The notes beneath the pieces were generated by a model. It was not told the origin of the DNA. It saw nothing but the letters and a program-made list of their open reading frames with translations, and made no database searches. A DNA stretch of 64,000 bases, taken from contig VYZB01000144.1 of the NCBI GenBank assembly GCA_013397455.1, positions 598,300 through 662,299 of the forward strand, in the 5' to 3' direction. Origin of the DNA: Crotophaga sulcirostris (taxonomy: Eukaryota; Chordata; Aves; Cuculiformes; Crotophagidae). Below are positions 1 to 11,279 of the stretch, piece after piece. How positions within the stretch are numbered: position 1 is the first letter of the stretch; the number at the start of each line of letters is the position of its first letter. Made by a program: the position numbers and the translations under genes.

Positions 1-537
1 GTGGAAGTACAGAAAAATTGTGACCAACTTGCTTCTCTCACACACAAAAACTTTTGTCACTTTGCAAAATTTTGGGGTTCCTTTCCAGTACATTTAAATT
101 AACTGTAAAACCCAGGTTACCTACACTTTATAGATCCTTTTTGAAAAACTCAAACGGGTGGTGTTTCGTTCTGTTTTTTTGTCAAGGTTATAATATGAAT
201 ATATCTCATCTAAAGAAGAGCTCACTATTATGTCCTGTTTGGATATAGGACAGTGATCAGAGGTATATGCTATCTTATTTAAATACAATTCAACAAATAT
301 AATTATATATATATAGATAACTGCATCCTGATCAAAAGTTTTTTCAACTTAATTTCTCTTAAGTGGAAAATATAAGGAACCCTTTGCTCATTTATAAAGT
401 GCATTTAACCACACACTGCATTGTAACAAACAGCTGACAAATGCAGATGTCAGTCATTCTGCAGAGCTGCATGAAACTGTTGTTTTCCTTATTGTGTATA
501 GTACTTAGAATCAATAAAAATAGATTCCATTACTTAC
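1..537 (-). other. ZNF830: ZNF830 intron 8 (leftmost part)
   Basis: Exon 8 ends at 538 with donor GTAAGT, so the sequence to the left is intronic. The expected last coding exon (DRQIGEID-like coiled coil in the family) was not found here and must lie outside the window. AT-rich, with no other feature seen. Confidence 0.75.
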
Positions 538-3500
538 TGTGTTGACCTGTCGCATTGCCTTTTGAAATTCATCCCATTCTTTGTCCATCTGATCCTTTGG
601 AGCATCAACTTTTCGCACCTAAGGAACATGAAAAAACAGGCTTATTAACAATTTATGTCTAGTGACTCTCCGGGGCTCTGTAAAACACCTGGAGGAACAG
701 AACAAATAATGCTGTTCTCAGAGAAGCCTGGTCGACATACTTCAAGTATTACTTTCAGTTAATGCATAACTAAAGAGAGTGCAGCTGCACAATGGTTTTG
801 AAGGAAAAATCTTACTCTGATCCTGGATTAAAACAAGGTCCTTGACTATATCATTAAAGAATAACTGACTAAGAATGGATGGTGTGGAATGTTTGGATTT
901 TAAGAAGTGACTAAGTCTGTTAATTTGATGGTCTGTAATTTCACTACGTCAGGTGGGAACATTTAAATTCTTCCGTAAGCTGCCTGTTCAACCATATATA
1001 GTGGCTATGTCACAAGCCAGAAAACAGTGAATTATTTGCCTTTGGCATATCATAAAATATCAAATAATTCAGTCACTAGTCTGACTGGTATTAGGTAGTC
1101 TGACTATATTTCAAATCTAGTCTAATTTTGTTGGCTAACTGAAGAAATAGTACAGCTATGTGCCAGTTTTAGTGACACACAAAGATTTTTCTTCTGAGAT
1201 AGTCAGAATTAATTACTAAGAGAAGACAACTTAAAAAGCAGTAGCTGTAAGAATGCTTTCAAGATCTACAACTACGGCAATCAAAACCAGATTGTGCTTT
1301 TAATACAAGAGAAAAAACAAGATGATTTACCTGTGTAACCAAAACTTCCACAATTCAAGACTGGAAGATGTGGCATATGTTAGATGACAGATTATGCCTG
1401 GCTCTGGACTGGGTGGAAATTATATAGCTAGGAGAACTAAGCAGTTTGAGTAGAATAATTCATGACACCATCTTTTTTGCATTAGTTTTGTTTTTCCTTT
1501 ATTTGTTCCTCTCTTTTGGTAACGCATCAGTCACCATCATGGTAAAGACAACAGTTTGGTACGTTTTGTTCCCGAATGATTACACAAAATCCAGTAGTAT
1601 GAATTAAGTTTATAGAATAAATTAGAAGCTTCCAAGCAAACTACGTACTGGGAAGTAATAGTCATCATTTCATTTTTTGTTCTGTGATTATTTCTATCAT
1701 ATGTGTATGTACTGTGTTATTACGCATTGTGGTTGTCTTTTGTAATTCATAATTATTTGTATTTCTTATAATAAATTTAAACACTAAAGATATTATTTTT
1801 TCCTTGAAATATTTATCTAATTCAGAATTCACATGCATTATAAAGTCCCAATGTAAAGAACAAACATTTTTCAAGCCCAGAGTCTCCCTTCCAAATGCTC
1901 ACTGTTAATTCTGAAAATAATTACTTTGCATAATTCCAACACAGAATTGCTGCAGCCACCTCAATGTAAGCAGCATCACAAACATCTTCCTTCCCCCGCA
2001 TATTAACTAAACTTAGAAAGCATTCTTTGAAAAGAGGAGCACCTGCAAGCAATTCAAGGAAGAGCTTATTGGAACATGTATTCACTTGTAAATTTTACCA
2101 GCTGAGGTGATAACCAGAAGGCAGAGCACTAGCCAGGGACCTCAGAGATATAAACAAATGCTCCTTTGCCTGCTAGGCATTCCTGCTTTGTACAAGCTTC
2201 TCAACTCATGGTGAAGCTAAGTATCAGAAAAACTTAACACTCCAATTAGTCATATGCAAAATAAAAGAAAAAACAGCGGGCCTTTTTCAGGTACATATTT
2301 CAATTTCAAAGTGTCATTTATTCTAAATTATTCACATGTGCCAACATGTGGGCATGAGTGGTGCCAAAAGAATCTTGCCAGAGCAAGTAAGAGACACCAA
2401 AGCTTGTGAATGGAACAGTGGGACCAACTGAACATAGAGCAGGATCAGAAGTCACTACTCAACCTCACAACCCAATTTAAATACACCAGCTGCCTTCTAA
2501 AGTCTGAACAATAGGGAAATACACTCAAGGAAAATAAAAAAAGGACTTTGAGCTTATGACACAATAAAGAAAACTGGAAAGCCATCAAATCAGTGGTCAA
2601 TTTTACAAATTTTACCAAAAAAAAAAGTTTGTATTTCAATTATCTGTGTTTATTTTGTTCTTCATTTGGTGCTGTGCAAGCAGAAGGAATTGTTATTATG
2701 AATTATTTTGATCAAAATGGTAAGTTTTTTTTTCTTGTGGGTTTGTTTAAGAACCATGATGAATGCCCACATTTCTTTTCCAAGCATCAAAAAAACCCAT
2801 AGTGGTAAAAGACAAGAAGGTTGTAAACCAAGTTCACGGTTGAAGTATGTCAGTACTAGAGGTTACAGTGTATGCCATAATCTACATCCTGTTAGGATGA
2901 AAACAGCTGTAGTGTCAGTCACATAGTAACTTGTAAGACTTTTCAACAGGATCTCTCAAAGGACATTAGAGAAGTATTTTTAAATCCTCAATTCAGAAGC
3001 AGAACTGGATGCACAAATTAGGTGAAATGCTTTTCCTGAGATAACTCAAAGAAATAAAAGAACAGGTGAATTGTCCAAATTGCAGTTCAGCATTTTAACC
3101 AACAAACAGCATTTCTTTGGTTTTCTTTAAGAGCCACAAAGGAGCCACAATCAAAAATACATTTAACAAGCTCTTCCTGCCTGCCCCTCTGTCCCTTTTC
3201 ACGTTTTCTAATTAATACAGAATTCAGTCATTTTCTTATATTCTGGTATGACTAATTACCTGGAAAACCATCCTCACTACTCAGAAAATCATCACAACTG
3301 GCAGAAATAAATCCAACAGCATAAAGACAGCAGATCACTTACTTTTGCATCCACTTCAGGATCATCAAAGAAACCTTCTGGCAAAGCTTCAGCAGTGTTT
3401 TCTTTCCTGAAATATTTCAGTACTATTATCTCAAGTTAACACTTTACAACCTGCTTTATTGTAGGGTTAAAAATAGTCAAGAATAAAATCCATATTCTTT

Positions 3501-6500
3501 CATAAAAGGACCTAGAAGTGCAGTAACTTTTTTTATTCCTCAAGTTTTACCAACAACCGTCAAAACTTGTTTCTTCAGTTTGGTCTTACCTAAATTACAA
3601 AGAACTGCAGACAGGTTTAAACCTCACTGTCAAAACAAGAGCTTAGGCTTCTTAAACTATTATTTCCAGTGTGCTGAGCTCTCAAACATTTAAAAGTCAC
3701 AGCTTCTATTTTTGAAAGTCTAAACCACTGCCAAAAAAAGGTCTAAGTGAGCTGAACCTTTACTACAGAAGACACAATGTTTTTCTTTTAAATAGTTAAA
3801 AGCAGCAGCTGACGCTAAGCTTCAAAAATACCCTGTTTTAAAATTTGCAAATAGACATGTGTAACAGACACTGTGTAGCATTGCTCCATCTTTTATCCTG
3901 CCCTCAGGGTGCAAAATACCTGTCTGAACTAAAGCTAGATGCTGATGTATACACAAGCTACTCTGAATACAAGTTAACAATATGACTGATGTCTAAATGA
4001 TCAGTCTGTATTTCCTGGAAGGATAATGTTTATGATTCCCAAATGTACCAGTATTTGATTTGCCTCCTTACCTTTCCACTACCTTCTCTTGTATCTCTGG
4101 TTTCTGTATGGATCCTGAATGGGAAACTACAGGAGCAGCTGTAGGCTTGCTGTCAAAGAAGTCTACAAGAAAGGAGAGAAGCCTATGAACAAAAAGAACA
4201 ATGCTGAAGCTTCTTTATAAAATTCTGACTAGGCAGGAATTTCAATTAATACCTTACTGAAGAAAGGGAAGAGCCAGACATTATTTCACTTGATAGCCTC
4301 AAACAATTAGAACATAAAATCAATAAGCATATACTGAGAAAACACCACACAATAACAAGCTAGTAAAGACTCTCCTTCCTCTACTTCCAACATTACACAT
4401 CCTAACCAGCTAATAGCAATAATTAAAAAAATAAATTAAACCCCTTCCCATCATCAGTTAAAACACAGCTTCTCCTTCCTGAATCACTTCCTATTTCAGT
4501 CAGCATTACCTGGAGGCAGAGAATTAGCTGCTACTTCTTGAGTTGGAGGTGGAATTTCAGTTTTAGACAAAACAGAAGATTTGTTTGATTGATCTTGTTC
4601 CTCCTCTTCCTCGTCATCATCGTCATAATTTCCTGACAATAAACTGGGACCTGGACCCTTTGAGAGCTGTTTGTTTGCACTAGCTTGCTCTGTTTCATCA
4701 AAAAAATCTGCTGGTAGCCTGGTGAAGAACACACAACATAACTATTTCAAACTTCACAACAATCAGCTACAGTCTAGCATCCAAACCCTATTCGCTCTGT
4801 AAGCAATATGATCTTTTAGATATTGTGCAATACACTAAAATCCGTGGCTACTGGTGTAACCACTGTCCAAAGGCAGCACACACTTGTTGCTTTCATTTGA
4901 AGTTCCCCAGAAATGCTCAGGTTAATCCTGAAAACACATTTCAGTTTCATTTTTGTATTTGAATATTCAAGATCAGAAACATTAAGGTGCATTTGGAGGA
5001 ACGGTAGCTTAGGAAATTGTTTTCACGTTCAAAATTATTTGCATCAGTACACCTGCTGTGAACACTTTAAATACAAAATTCATAGTTCAGCAGTCACACT
5101 AACGTCACATAAACCTTGATAACCTTCACGTATGACAACTACTTATTTTGGGTACCTACTGCTGCTCAGAACTGCAGCTCAGAAGAGCTACACAGGCTCA
5201 GCAATGAGAAAACCTAGATTCCCTTAGACTGGCTGCAGGCCTCCAAGCCAAACATTTTTCCAGGTTATATTTTAAAAGAATCACATCAATCAGTTTAATA
5301 ATGAACAAACCTCTCAACTGTTAATTTTGCATACACACAATCAAACTTTCTACAAGACACATGTCTTCTAGTGTCAAGATAACAGCATGAAATATCTATG
5401 TAAGAGAATAATAGCTTATCCTGTGAAGAAGTGTACAGGAGACCTGCAGGCTTCGTGTGACATCTACCAACTCCACAAAGATGTCCAAATGCTTTCAGAA
5501 ATCTTTAGGGGCAGTTAAGATGCTTAACCCAATAACTTGAAGTCAAATACGCTCCTTTATTTGTAGTTGACTGCAAGATATGTATTTGCATGAATTTTAA
5601 GTGACAAAAACATCTTACTAAAGATCTGGTTTTGTGAATAAGTAGCATTTAAATGTACATTTAAATACATATTTAAAATCTGTCTTAGTTTCAGACTACC
5701 ATCTCTTCTGCAGTATGCTGACATTAAAGATTACAGTGCATGTCACAATCTAGTTATTTACATTCTAGCAAGCTGTGTAATACCACCACATATTAATCCT
5801 TTAAAGGTTCAGAGTGACAGTGAAGGAATTCCTGTTTTGTCAGGGACTCTACACTTAACACCATAATTTTATCATCTGCAGTAAGGAAGATGCTGCTACA
5901 TTCAGGAATATACACTCACATTAGAAAATGAGCAGAAGTAGGGATCTGCTGCTGATTCTCTGTATCTCATACCTAATAACATCTACTTACCCAGACGTGG
6001 ATGTGTGTGGCTTCTCATCTGTACCTGTACAACAGCCAAGAGTCACTTTTTACAATCCATGCTTTGAAAAGACATAACCCTCAAACAGACCCCCACCACA
6101 GTAGCAAGTTCACAAATGCCCACTTCAATGTATTTCAGAAATTTACAGGTTCAGTAGCATCAAGGGAAAAAAAAAAAACAAAACTCTTTCCTTTACCATG
6201 AACTTTCTTTCATGCATGATTTGAGGCAAACCAGTGGCCTGATCCCACTAAAAAGGAACATCACCACTTCAGGGCAAGTGCTTCTGCTGTTTAACTTACA
6301 CTGTTTCTGGTTCTGTATGGACCAAGCCCACAGCTGCATGACCTAACTTAACCCAATAACTCAGAAGAAAACTAGACAAACTATCCTACCAAAAGTGCAA
6401 TTTTCTCCTGATCAGTGAACTCACAGAGAAAGAGAAGATTTTTTTCCCTGTTCAGCAGCATCATGTTGGCATTAAGTCAACAGTCTTGTGTATTTATGTT

Positions 6501-9500
6501 CGCTTCCACAGGGAAAAAAACAAACTAAAAACATTCAATATGTCAAATTGGATTCTGTCAAGTTCTTGATAAGTACTTTTTCTCCTTACCTTTTACTCTC
6601 TTTAACTCTGTATTTTCTGTGTCAACAGTTTTCCTCTTGACAGGCTGAGACGATGTGCTAGCAGCTGAACCAGTTGTTGTCTGCTTTGTGCCTTTTAATT
6701 CTGCAACTCTCTGTAAAGAAGTACAAAATTCAGGAAGCTTTCCTAGCGGGAACTTCTAGACTGTAGCTAAAACACAGTGCTTTTAGAGCAGTTTATTCCA
6801 GTGAGCCAATATCTTTCTAGAACAAGATCACTGAAATAGACATCATGGATACAGAAACCAAGACCAATGTTTTTGTCAGCCTCTTGTATTATGTGACACT
6901 GGGGTAGAGAAATTAACACTTGCACAACGGAGGCCGCACAAGTGAGAAAGCAAAGGGTAAGATCAGTGACACAGCAGTAAAACCAGTAAAACACTGGAGT
7001 AAAGAGCAGAAGGCTAGACTCATCCTACGGTCCTGGAATATTGTTTTAAAATTAAAACACAACAGTAGCATTAAAGATATGTTACTGCGCCTTGCCACAA
7101 TGATCTACTCAGAATGCAGGCAATGAACTAGGAACTCTCAGTTCTTCTGGGTTTTTGCTCAGTACCTGTAAAAATAAATGCAATGTCTCAGTTCCCACTA
7201 AGCAGCAGGAGAATTTAAAAGGATTTTTTAAAAATCAAGATTTAAGATTGCATCCAGTTTACAAGCTCTATGAAATTGTTTTATAAATAATTCATCTTTA
7301 CTGCTAAACTATAAAGAAAAAAAGTACATTTTCTTAATGATGTGTGAGCTATCAATAACATACAGACAAGAAAGTGAACCCAAGGAGGGATTTCCAGCCC
7401 AAGGGGTAGACAGTTAAAAGTTGTCACTAAGGTGGGAGCAGCTAAATCTTACAGATATGCCCCTTGAAAGACATGGGATGATTCTCCCAAGTGCTGGCCT
7501 TCCAATAGGTACATAGGTTTTAAGAAAAAAAAAAAAAACAAGACTGAACAGTCAGGCTTGTTTTAACGTGACTCTCTCCCAGGAGATGCTCCACTGTTAC
7601 CTGCCAGCGTACACCTCCACAAGCATAGAATCACAGAGGTTGGAAAAGACCTCTAAGATCACCCAGACCAACACCACCATGCCTACTGAACCACGTCCCA
7701 AAGTGCCACATCTACACGTTTTTTTAACAGGGAAGGAGACCACCAATGCCCTGAGCAGCCTACTCCAATGTCTGACCACTCTTTCAGTAAAGAAATTTTT
7801 TCCAATATAGAATCATAGAATGGTTTGGGTTGGAAGGGACCTTTAAGATGATCCAGTTCCAACCCCCTGCCATGGGCAGGGACACCTCCCACCAGCCCAG
7901 GCTGCTCCAGGCCCCATCCAACCTTGAACACCTCCAGAGAGGGGGCATCTACAGCTTCCCTGGGCAACCTGTGCCAGGGCCTCACCACCCTCAGCAGGAA
8001 GAATTTCTTCCCAATGTCTAATCTAAATCTTCCCCTTCCAATTTAAAGCCATTCCCTCTCATCCTGTCACTACTTGCCCTTGTAAAAAGTCCCTCCCCAG
8101 CTTCCCTGTAGTCCCTTCAGGTACTGGAAGGTTGCTATGAGGTCTCCCCAGAGCCTTCTCTTCTCCAGGCTGAACAACCCCAACTCTCTCAGCCTGTTCT
8201 CATAGAGGAGGGGTTCCAGCCCTCTGATCAGCTTCATAACCCTCTTCTGGACCCATTCCAACAGTTCCACATCCTTCTTATGTTGTGGATTCCAGAACTG
8301 GGCACAATACTCCAGGGTGGAGTCTCAACAGGGCAGAGTAGAGGGGGAGAATCACCTCCCTTGCCCTGCTGGCCAAGCTTCTTTTGATGCAGCCCAGGAT
8401 ACAGTTGGCCTTCTGGGTTGTGAGCTCACATTCCTGGCTCATGTCGAGTTTCTCAACTACCAGCACCCCCAATTTCTTCTCTGCAGGGCTGCTCTTGATC
8501 ATGTTGTCCCCCATCCTGTATTGAAACCTTGGCTTGTCTCAATCCAGGTGTAGGGCCTTGCACTTGGCCTTGTTGAACCTCAGGAGGTTCCCACATGCCC
8601 ACTTCTCCAGCTTGTCGAAGAGGTCCCTCTGGATGACATCCCGTCCTTCTGGTGTTACAACCGCCCCACTGAGCTTGGTGTCATCTGCAAACTTGCCGAG
8701 GGCACACTCGATCTCACCCTCAACAACAAAAGCCCAACCACCCAACCGAGCGGACACTGGTCCCCCTGGAGCAGCACCACCCTGCACCCTGGGCGTGCGG
8801 GAGCCGTCACCGCTCACCTCGCGGTGCTGCTTGCCCAGGACGTGTGTCTGCCACAGCAGCTCGCTCTTCACGGGCGCGTTGCACAGCGCACAGCTCAGGT
8901 GTCCCAGGCTGCTGTATGTGGCGGCTGCTGTCAAGGAAAGGGAAGCGCCGGGAAGCGGAGGAAGGCGCCGGGAAGCGGAGGAAAGCGCCGGGGAGCGGAG
9001 GAAAGCGCNNNNNNNNNNNNNNNNNNNNNNNNNNNNNNNNNNNNNNNNNNNNNNNNNNNNNNNNNNNNNNNNNNNNNNNNNNNNNNNNNNNNNNNNNNNN
9101 NNNNNNNNNNNNNNNNNNNNNNNNNNNNNNNNNNNNNNNNNNNNNNNNNNNNNNNNNNNNNNNNNNNNNNNNNNNNNNNNNNNNNNNNNNNNNNNNNNNN
9201 NNNNNNNNNNNNNNNNNNNNNNNNNNNNNNNNNNNNNNNNNNNNNNNNNNNNNNNNNNNNNNNNNNNNNNNNNNNNNNNNNNNNNNNNNNNNNNNNNNNN
9301 NNNNNNNNNNNNNNNNNNNNNNNNNNNNNNNNNNNNNNNNNNNNNNNNNNNNNNNNNNNNNNNNNNNNNNNNNNNNNNNNNNNNNNNNNNNNNNNNNNNN
9401 NNNNNNNAGGAAAGCACAGGGAAGCGAAGGAAAGCACAGGGAACCGAAGGAAAGCACAGGGAACCGAAGGAAAGCACAGGGAAGCGCCGGGAAGCGCCGG

Positions 9501-9718
9501 GAAGCGAAGGATAGCGAAGGGGAGCAGCGCGGACCCCCGCCCCCTCCCACCCGCAGCCCCCGAGGAGAGGGAGCCCCCTTGTGCCGAGGATATTTGGCGA
9601 ATGGAGAGTCGATGCGCTTCTTCCCCGCGTTCTGCCGCTGCTTCTCCCGCATGAGGCGCCGCAGCTCCTCCTGCCGCACCTGCTTCCGCCCCGCGCCCGC
9701 CCCGCCCGGCGCCGCCAT
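538..9718 (-). CDS. ZNF830: ZNF830 (CCDC16/OMCG1-like) zinc finger protein, partial at 3' end
   Basis: Eight coding exons: 9718-9594, 8917-8818, 6710-6590, 6024-5991, 4718-4510, 4162-4072, 3406-3343, 618-538. They give about 275 in-frame codons. The C-terminal exon (the coiled-coil end in other vertebrates) is beyond the left edge. Exon 1 encodes [10 protein letters not shown] then [13 protein letters not shown] and RIDSPFAK. Exon 2 completes a single C2H2-type finger (LSCALCN, then HVLGKQH). Exon 3 begins RVAELKG. Exons 5-7 are acidic and carry repeated FFD motifs, and exon 8 reads [15 protein letters not shown]. The order matches human ZNF830 throughout. The family is nuclear and linked to pre-mRNA splicing and genome maintenance. 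The start at 9718 is chosen because it sits in the CpG island and gives the usual length; an in-frame ATG at 9733 is an alternative. Intron 1 is AT-AC (separate entry) and the other introns are GT-AG. Identity is very secure. What is inferred is that the gene is functional. Confidence 0.95.
619..3342 (-). other. ZNF830: ZNF830 intron 7
   Basis: A 2.7 kb AT-rich intron between exon 7 (acceptor-side exon end 3343, donor GTAAGT) and exon 8 (acceptor TTAG before 618). No repeat family, RNA gene or conserved coding segment was recognised. The short open frames here have no homology I can see. Confidence 0.8.
4719..6589 (-). other. ZNF830: ZNF830 introns 3 and 4 with 34-nt exon 4
   Basis: These introns hold only the 34-nt exon at 6024-5991, which encodes [10 protein letters not shown] between split glycine codons. 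It has acceptor TGTACAG and donor GTAAGT. Its boundary bases complete a GGT and a GGG codon, so it is required for frame between exons 3 and 5. No repeats recognised. Confidence 0.85.
7624..7806 (-). mobile_element. CR1 LINE 3'-end fragment
   Basis: Begins at its left edge with the reverse complement of the CR1 tail (CATAGAATCACAGAGGTTGG) and includes a diverged TGGCGTTGGTCT-type segment. It is a separate subfamily copy directly abutting the next CR1, inside ZNF830 intron 2. Confidence 0.85.
7807..8714 (-). mobile_element. CR1 LINE, 5'-truncated, with reverse-transcriptase remnant
   Basis: The left edge is the typical 3' tail (ATTCTATGATTCTAT read on the minus strand). The minus strand encodes CR1 ORF2 pieces, including FADDTKLSG (the YADD-like polymerase motif), [15 protein letters not shown] sequence and ILGCIKRS. 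Several frameshifts and stops make it dead. It is 5'-truncated at about 8714, roughly 100 bp from ZNF830 exon 2, and lies in intron 2. Confidence 0.92.
8935..9515. repeat. GC-rich purine minisatellite around an assembly gap
   Basis: Tandem units of about 20 bp flank the N run (9009-9407). The left side has variants of GGGAAGCGGAGGAAAGCGCC and the right side has variants of AGGAAAGCACAGGGAAGCGA. One strand is almost pure purine apart from the C positions. It lies wholly inside ZNF830 intron 1. The gap almost certainly falls in this array, and the number of Ns may not reflect its real length. It also creates long N-containing open frames that are not genes. Confidence 0.85.
9009..9407. other. 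assembly gap (399 N)
   Basis: A run of N inside the ZNF830 intron 1 minisatellite. No coding sequence appears to be lost, because exons 1 and 2 join in frame across it. Confidence 0.99.
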
Positions 9719-9880
9719 CTTCGCCCGGCGCACCCCGCGCCGCCGAGGCCCCGCCCCCCGCCGCGGGGAGCGACGGGACGGGGGAAGCGAGCCCCGCCCT
9801 CGGTCTGGGAAGGGAGGGGAAACGAGGGCGAGGGGGGAGGCTTGGGAGGGCCGGGCAGAGACTGCTCAGTCTTCTGCAGG
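9480..9880 (-). promoter_or_regulatory. ZNF830: CpG-island promoter of ZNF830
   Basis: This stretch is very GC- and CpG-rich and surrounds the ZNF830 start codon at 9718. It drops sharply to ordinary composition after about 9870, where a CR1 fragment begins. No TATA box is visible. The promoter role is inferred from position and composition. Confidence 0.7.
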
Positions 9881-9990
9881 CTGAACAGACCAAGCGACTT
9901 CAGCCGCTCCTCATACAGCTTCCCCTCTAGACCCTTCACCAGTTTTATGGCCTCCTCTGGGCACTCCAGTAGCTTCATATCCTTTAAATT
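9868..9990 (-). mobile_element. CR1 LINE internal fragment
   Basis: The minus strand encodes LVKGLEGKLYEERLKSLG followed by LFSLQK, a conserved CR1 block downstream of the RT domain. It abuts the ZNF830 CpG island on the upstream side. Confidence 0.8.
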
Positions 9991-10195
9991 ATCTGGCTTG
10001 ATCATTTTTTTCCAGTAGATAAGCCTTTGGATCATTACCATAATTAGAGGCACCATCATCCAGCTGCTGGCCATGCCTCTGAATAAATTCCCAAAAAAGT
10101 TCCCCAAAAAAGTGTCCAAATGAAGTAAAAAAAAGAAAACCAAAACAAATAAACAAACAAAAAAGCCCCAAAACAGTACATCCCATACATACAGC

Positions 10196-10362
10196 TTGCC
10201 CAGAAAAGTTGTGGGTGCCCCAACCCTGGAGGTGTTCAAGGCCAGGCTGGATGAGGCTTTTGAGCAACCTGGTCCAGTGGGAAGTGTCCCTGCCCATGGA
10301 CTGGGGGGTTGGAACTGGATGGACTTTTAACATCCCTTACAACCCAAACCATTCTATGATTT
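10196..10362 (+). mobile_element. CR1 LINE 3'-end fragment
   Basis: Plus-strand CR1 tail, from GTGGGTGCCCCAACCCTGGA through GGTTGGAACTGGATGG to CATTCTATGAT. It faces the oppositely oriented fragment at 9868-9990. Confidence 0.88.
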
Positions 10363-10379
10363 CCTGATACACTGAGATC

Positions 10380-11272
10380 CAGGAACCCTCAGTATGACAC
10401 ACAGATGTGAAGTTGTTGATCTGCTCAAGGAGCGTTGATCTGCTTGAGGGCAGGAAAGCTCTGCAGAAGGATCTGGACAGGATGGATCAATGGGCTGAGC
10501 CAATTGTATGAGATTCAGTAAGGCCAAGTGTTGGGTCCTGCACTTCAGTCACAACAACCCCATGCAACGCTACAGGCTTGGGGAAACGTGGCTGGAAAGC
10601 TGCCCAGCAGAAAGGGACCTGGAGGTGCCGGTTGACAGCAGACTGAACATGATCCAGCAGTGTGCTCAGGTGGCCAAGGCAACCAAAAGCATCCTAGCTT
10701 GTATCAGAAATGGCGTGGCCAGCAGGAGCAGGGAAGTGATTGTTCCCCTGTGCTTGTCACTGATGAGGCCACACCTCAAATACATGCTCAGTTTTGGGCC
10801 CCTCAGTACAAGAAGGACACTGAGTTGCTAGAGCACATCCAGAGAAGGGCAACAAACTGGTGAAGGGGCTGGAGAACAAGTCTTATGAGAAGTTGAGGCA
10901 ACTGACATTGTTTAGGCTGGAGAGAAGGAGGCTGAGGGAAGACCTTACTGCTCTCTACAACTACCTGAAAGGAAGTTGTAGTGAGGTGGGTGCTGGTCTC
11001 TTCTCCCACTAACAAGTGATGGCCTCAAGTTGCACCAGGGAAGTTTTACATTGGGTATTAGAAAACTCTCTTTACCAAAAGAGTGGTGAAGCATTGGAAC
11101 AGGCTTCCCAGGGAAGTGGTAGAGTCTCCTTCCCTAGAGATGTTCAAAAAGCGTGTAGACATGGCACTTCAGGACACGGTTAGACATGTAGACATGGTGG
11201 TGTTGGCCTGATGGTTGGACTTGATGACCTTAGAGGTCTTTCCCAACCTTGATAATTCTATCAGTCTATATG
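10380..11272 (+). mobile_element. CR1 LINE, 5'-truncated
   Basis: Plus-strand CR1 with ORF2 C-terminal blocks ([36 protein letters not shown]), continuing through the 3' region to GGACTTGATGACCTTAGAGG and a TCTATCAGTCTAT tail. It carries frameshifts. Intergenic, between BAG1 and ZNF830. Confidence 0.92.
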
Positions 11273-11279
11273 AAAAAAT

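Larger units (their letters stand above)
8918..9593 (-). other. ZNF830: U12-type AT-AC intron 1 of ZNF830
   Basis: Read on the minus strand, exon 1 ends GCCAA and the intron begins ATATCCTC, which matches the U12 donor consensus ATATCCTT at the first seven bases. Near the 3' end is TTCCTTGAC (8938-8930), a full match to the U12 branch-point consensus TTCCTTRAC, with the branch A at 8931. The intron ends CCGCCAC 13 nt past the branch A, inside the usual U12 spacing. Joining AA to A-TAC gives [12 protein letters not shown], the same length as human FAKYNRLGQLSC. No GT donor lies close enough to keep this register. The middle holds a minisatellite and a 399-N gap, so the true length is unknown. 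Confidence 0.9.

Noticed and set aside
8917..8930. A conventional AG acceptor (GACAG at about 8929) for ZNF830 exon 2
   Set aside because: No matching GT donor near exon 1 keeps the conserved FAKY junction. AT-AC ends fit exactly.
8539..10239. Very long open frames through the 9009-9407 N run on both strands
   Set aside because: They exist only because N is read as open sequence. They join CR1, minisatellite and ZNF830 exons in wrong frames.
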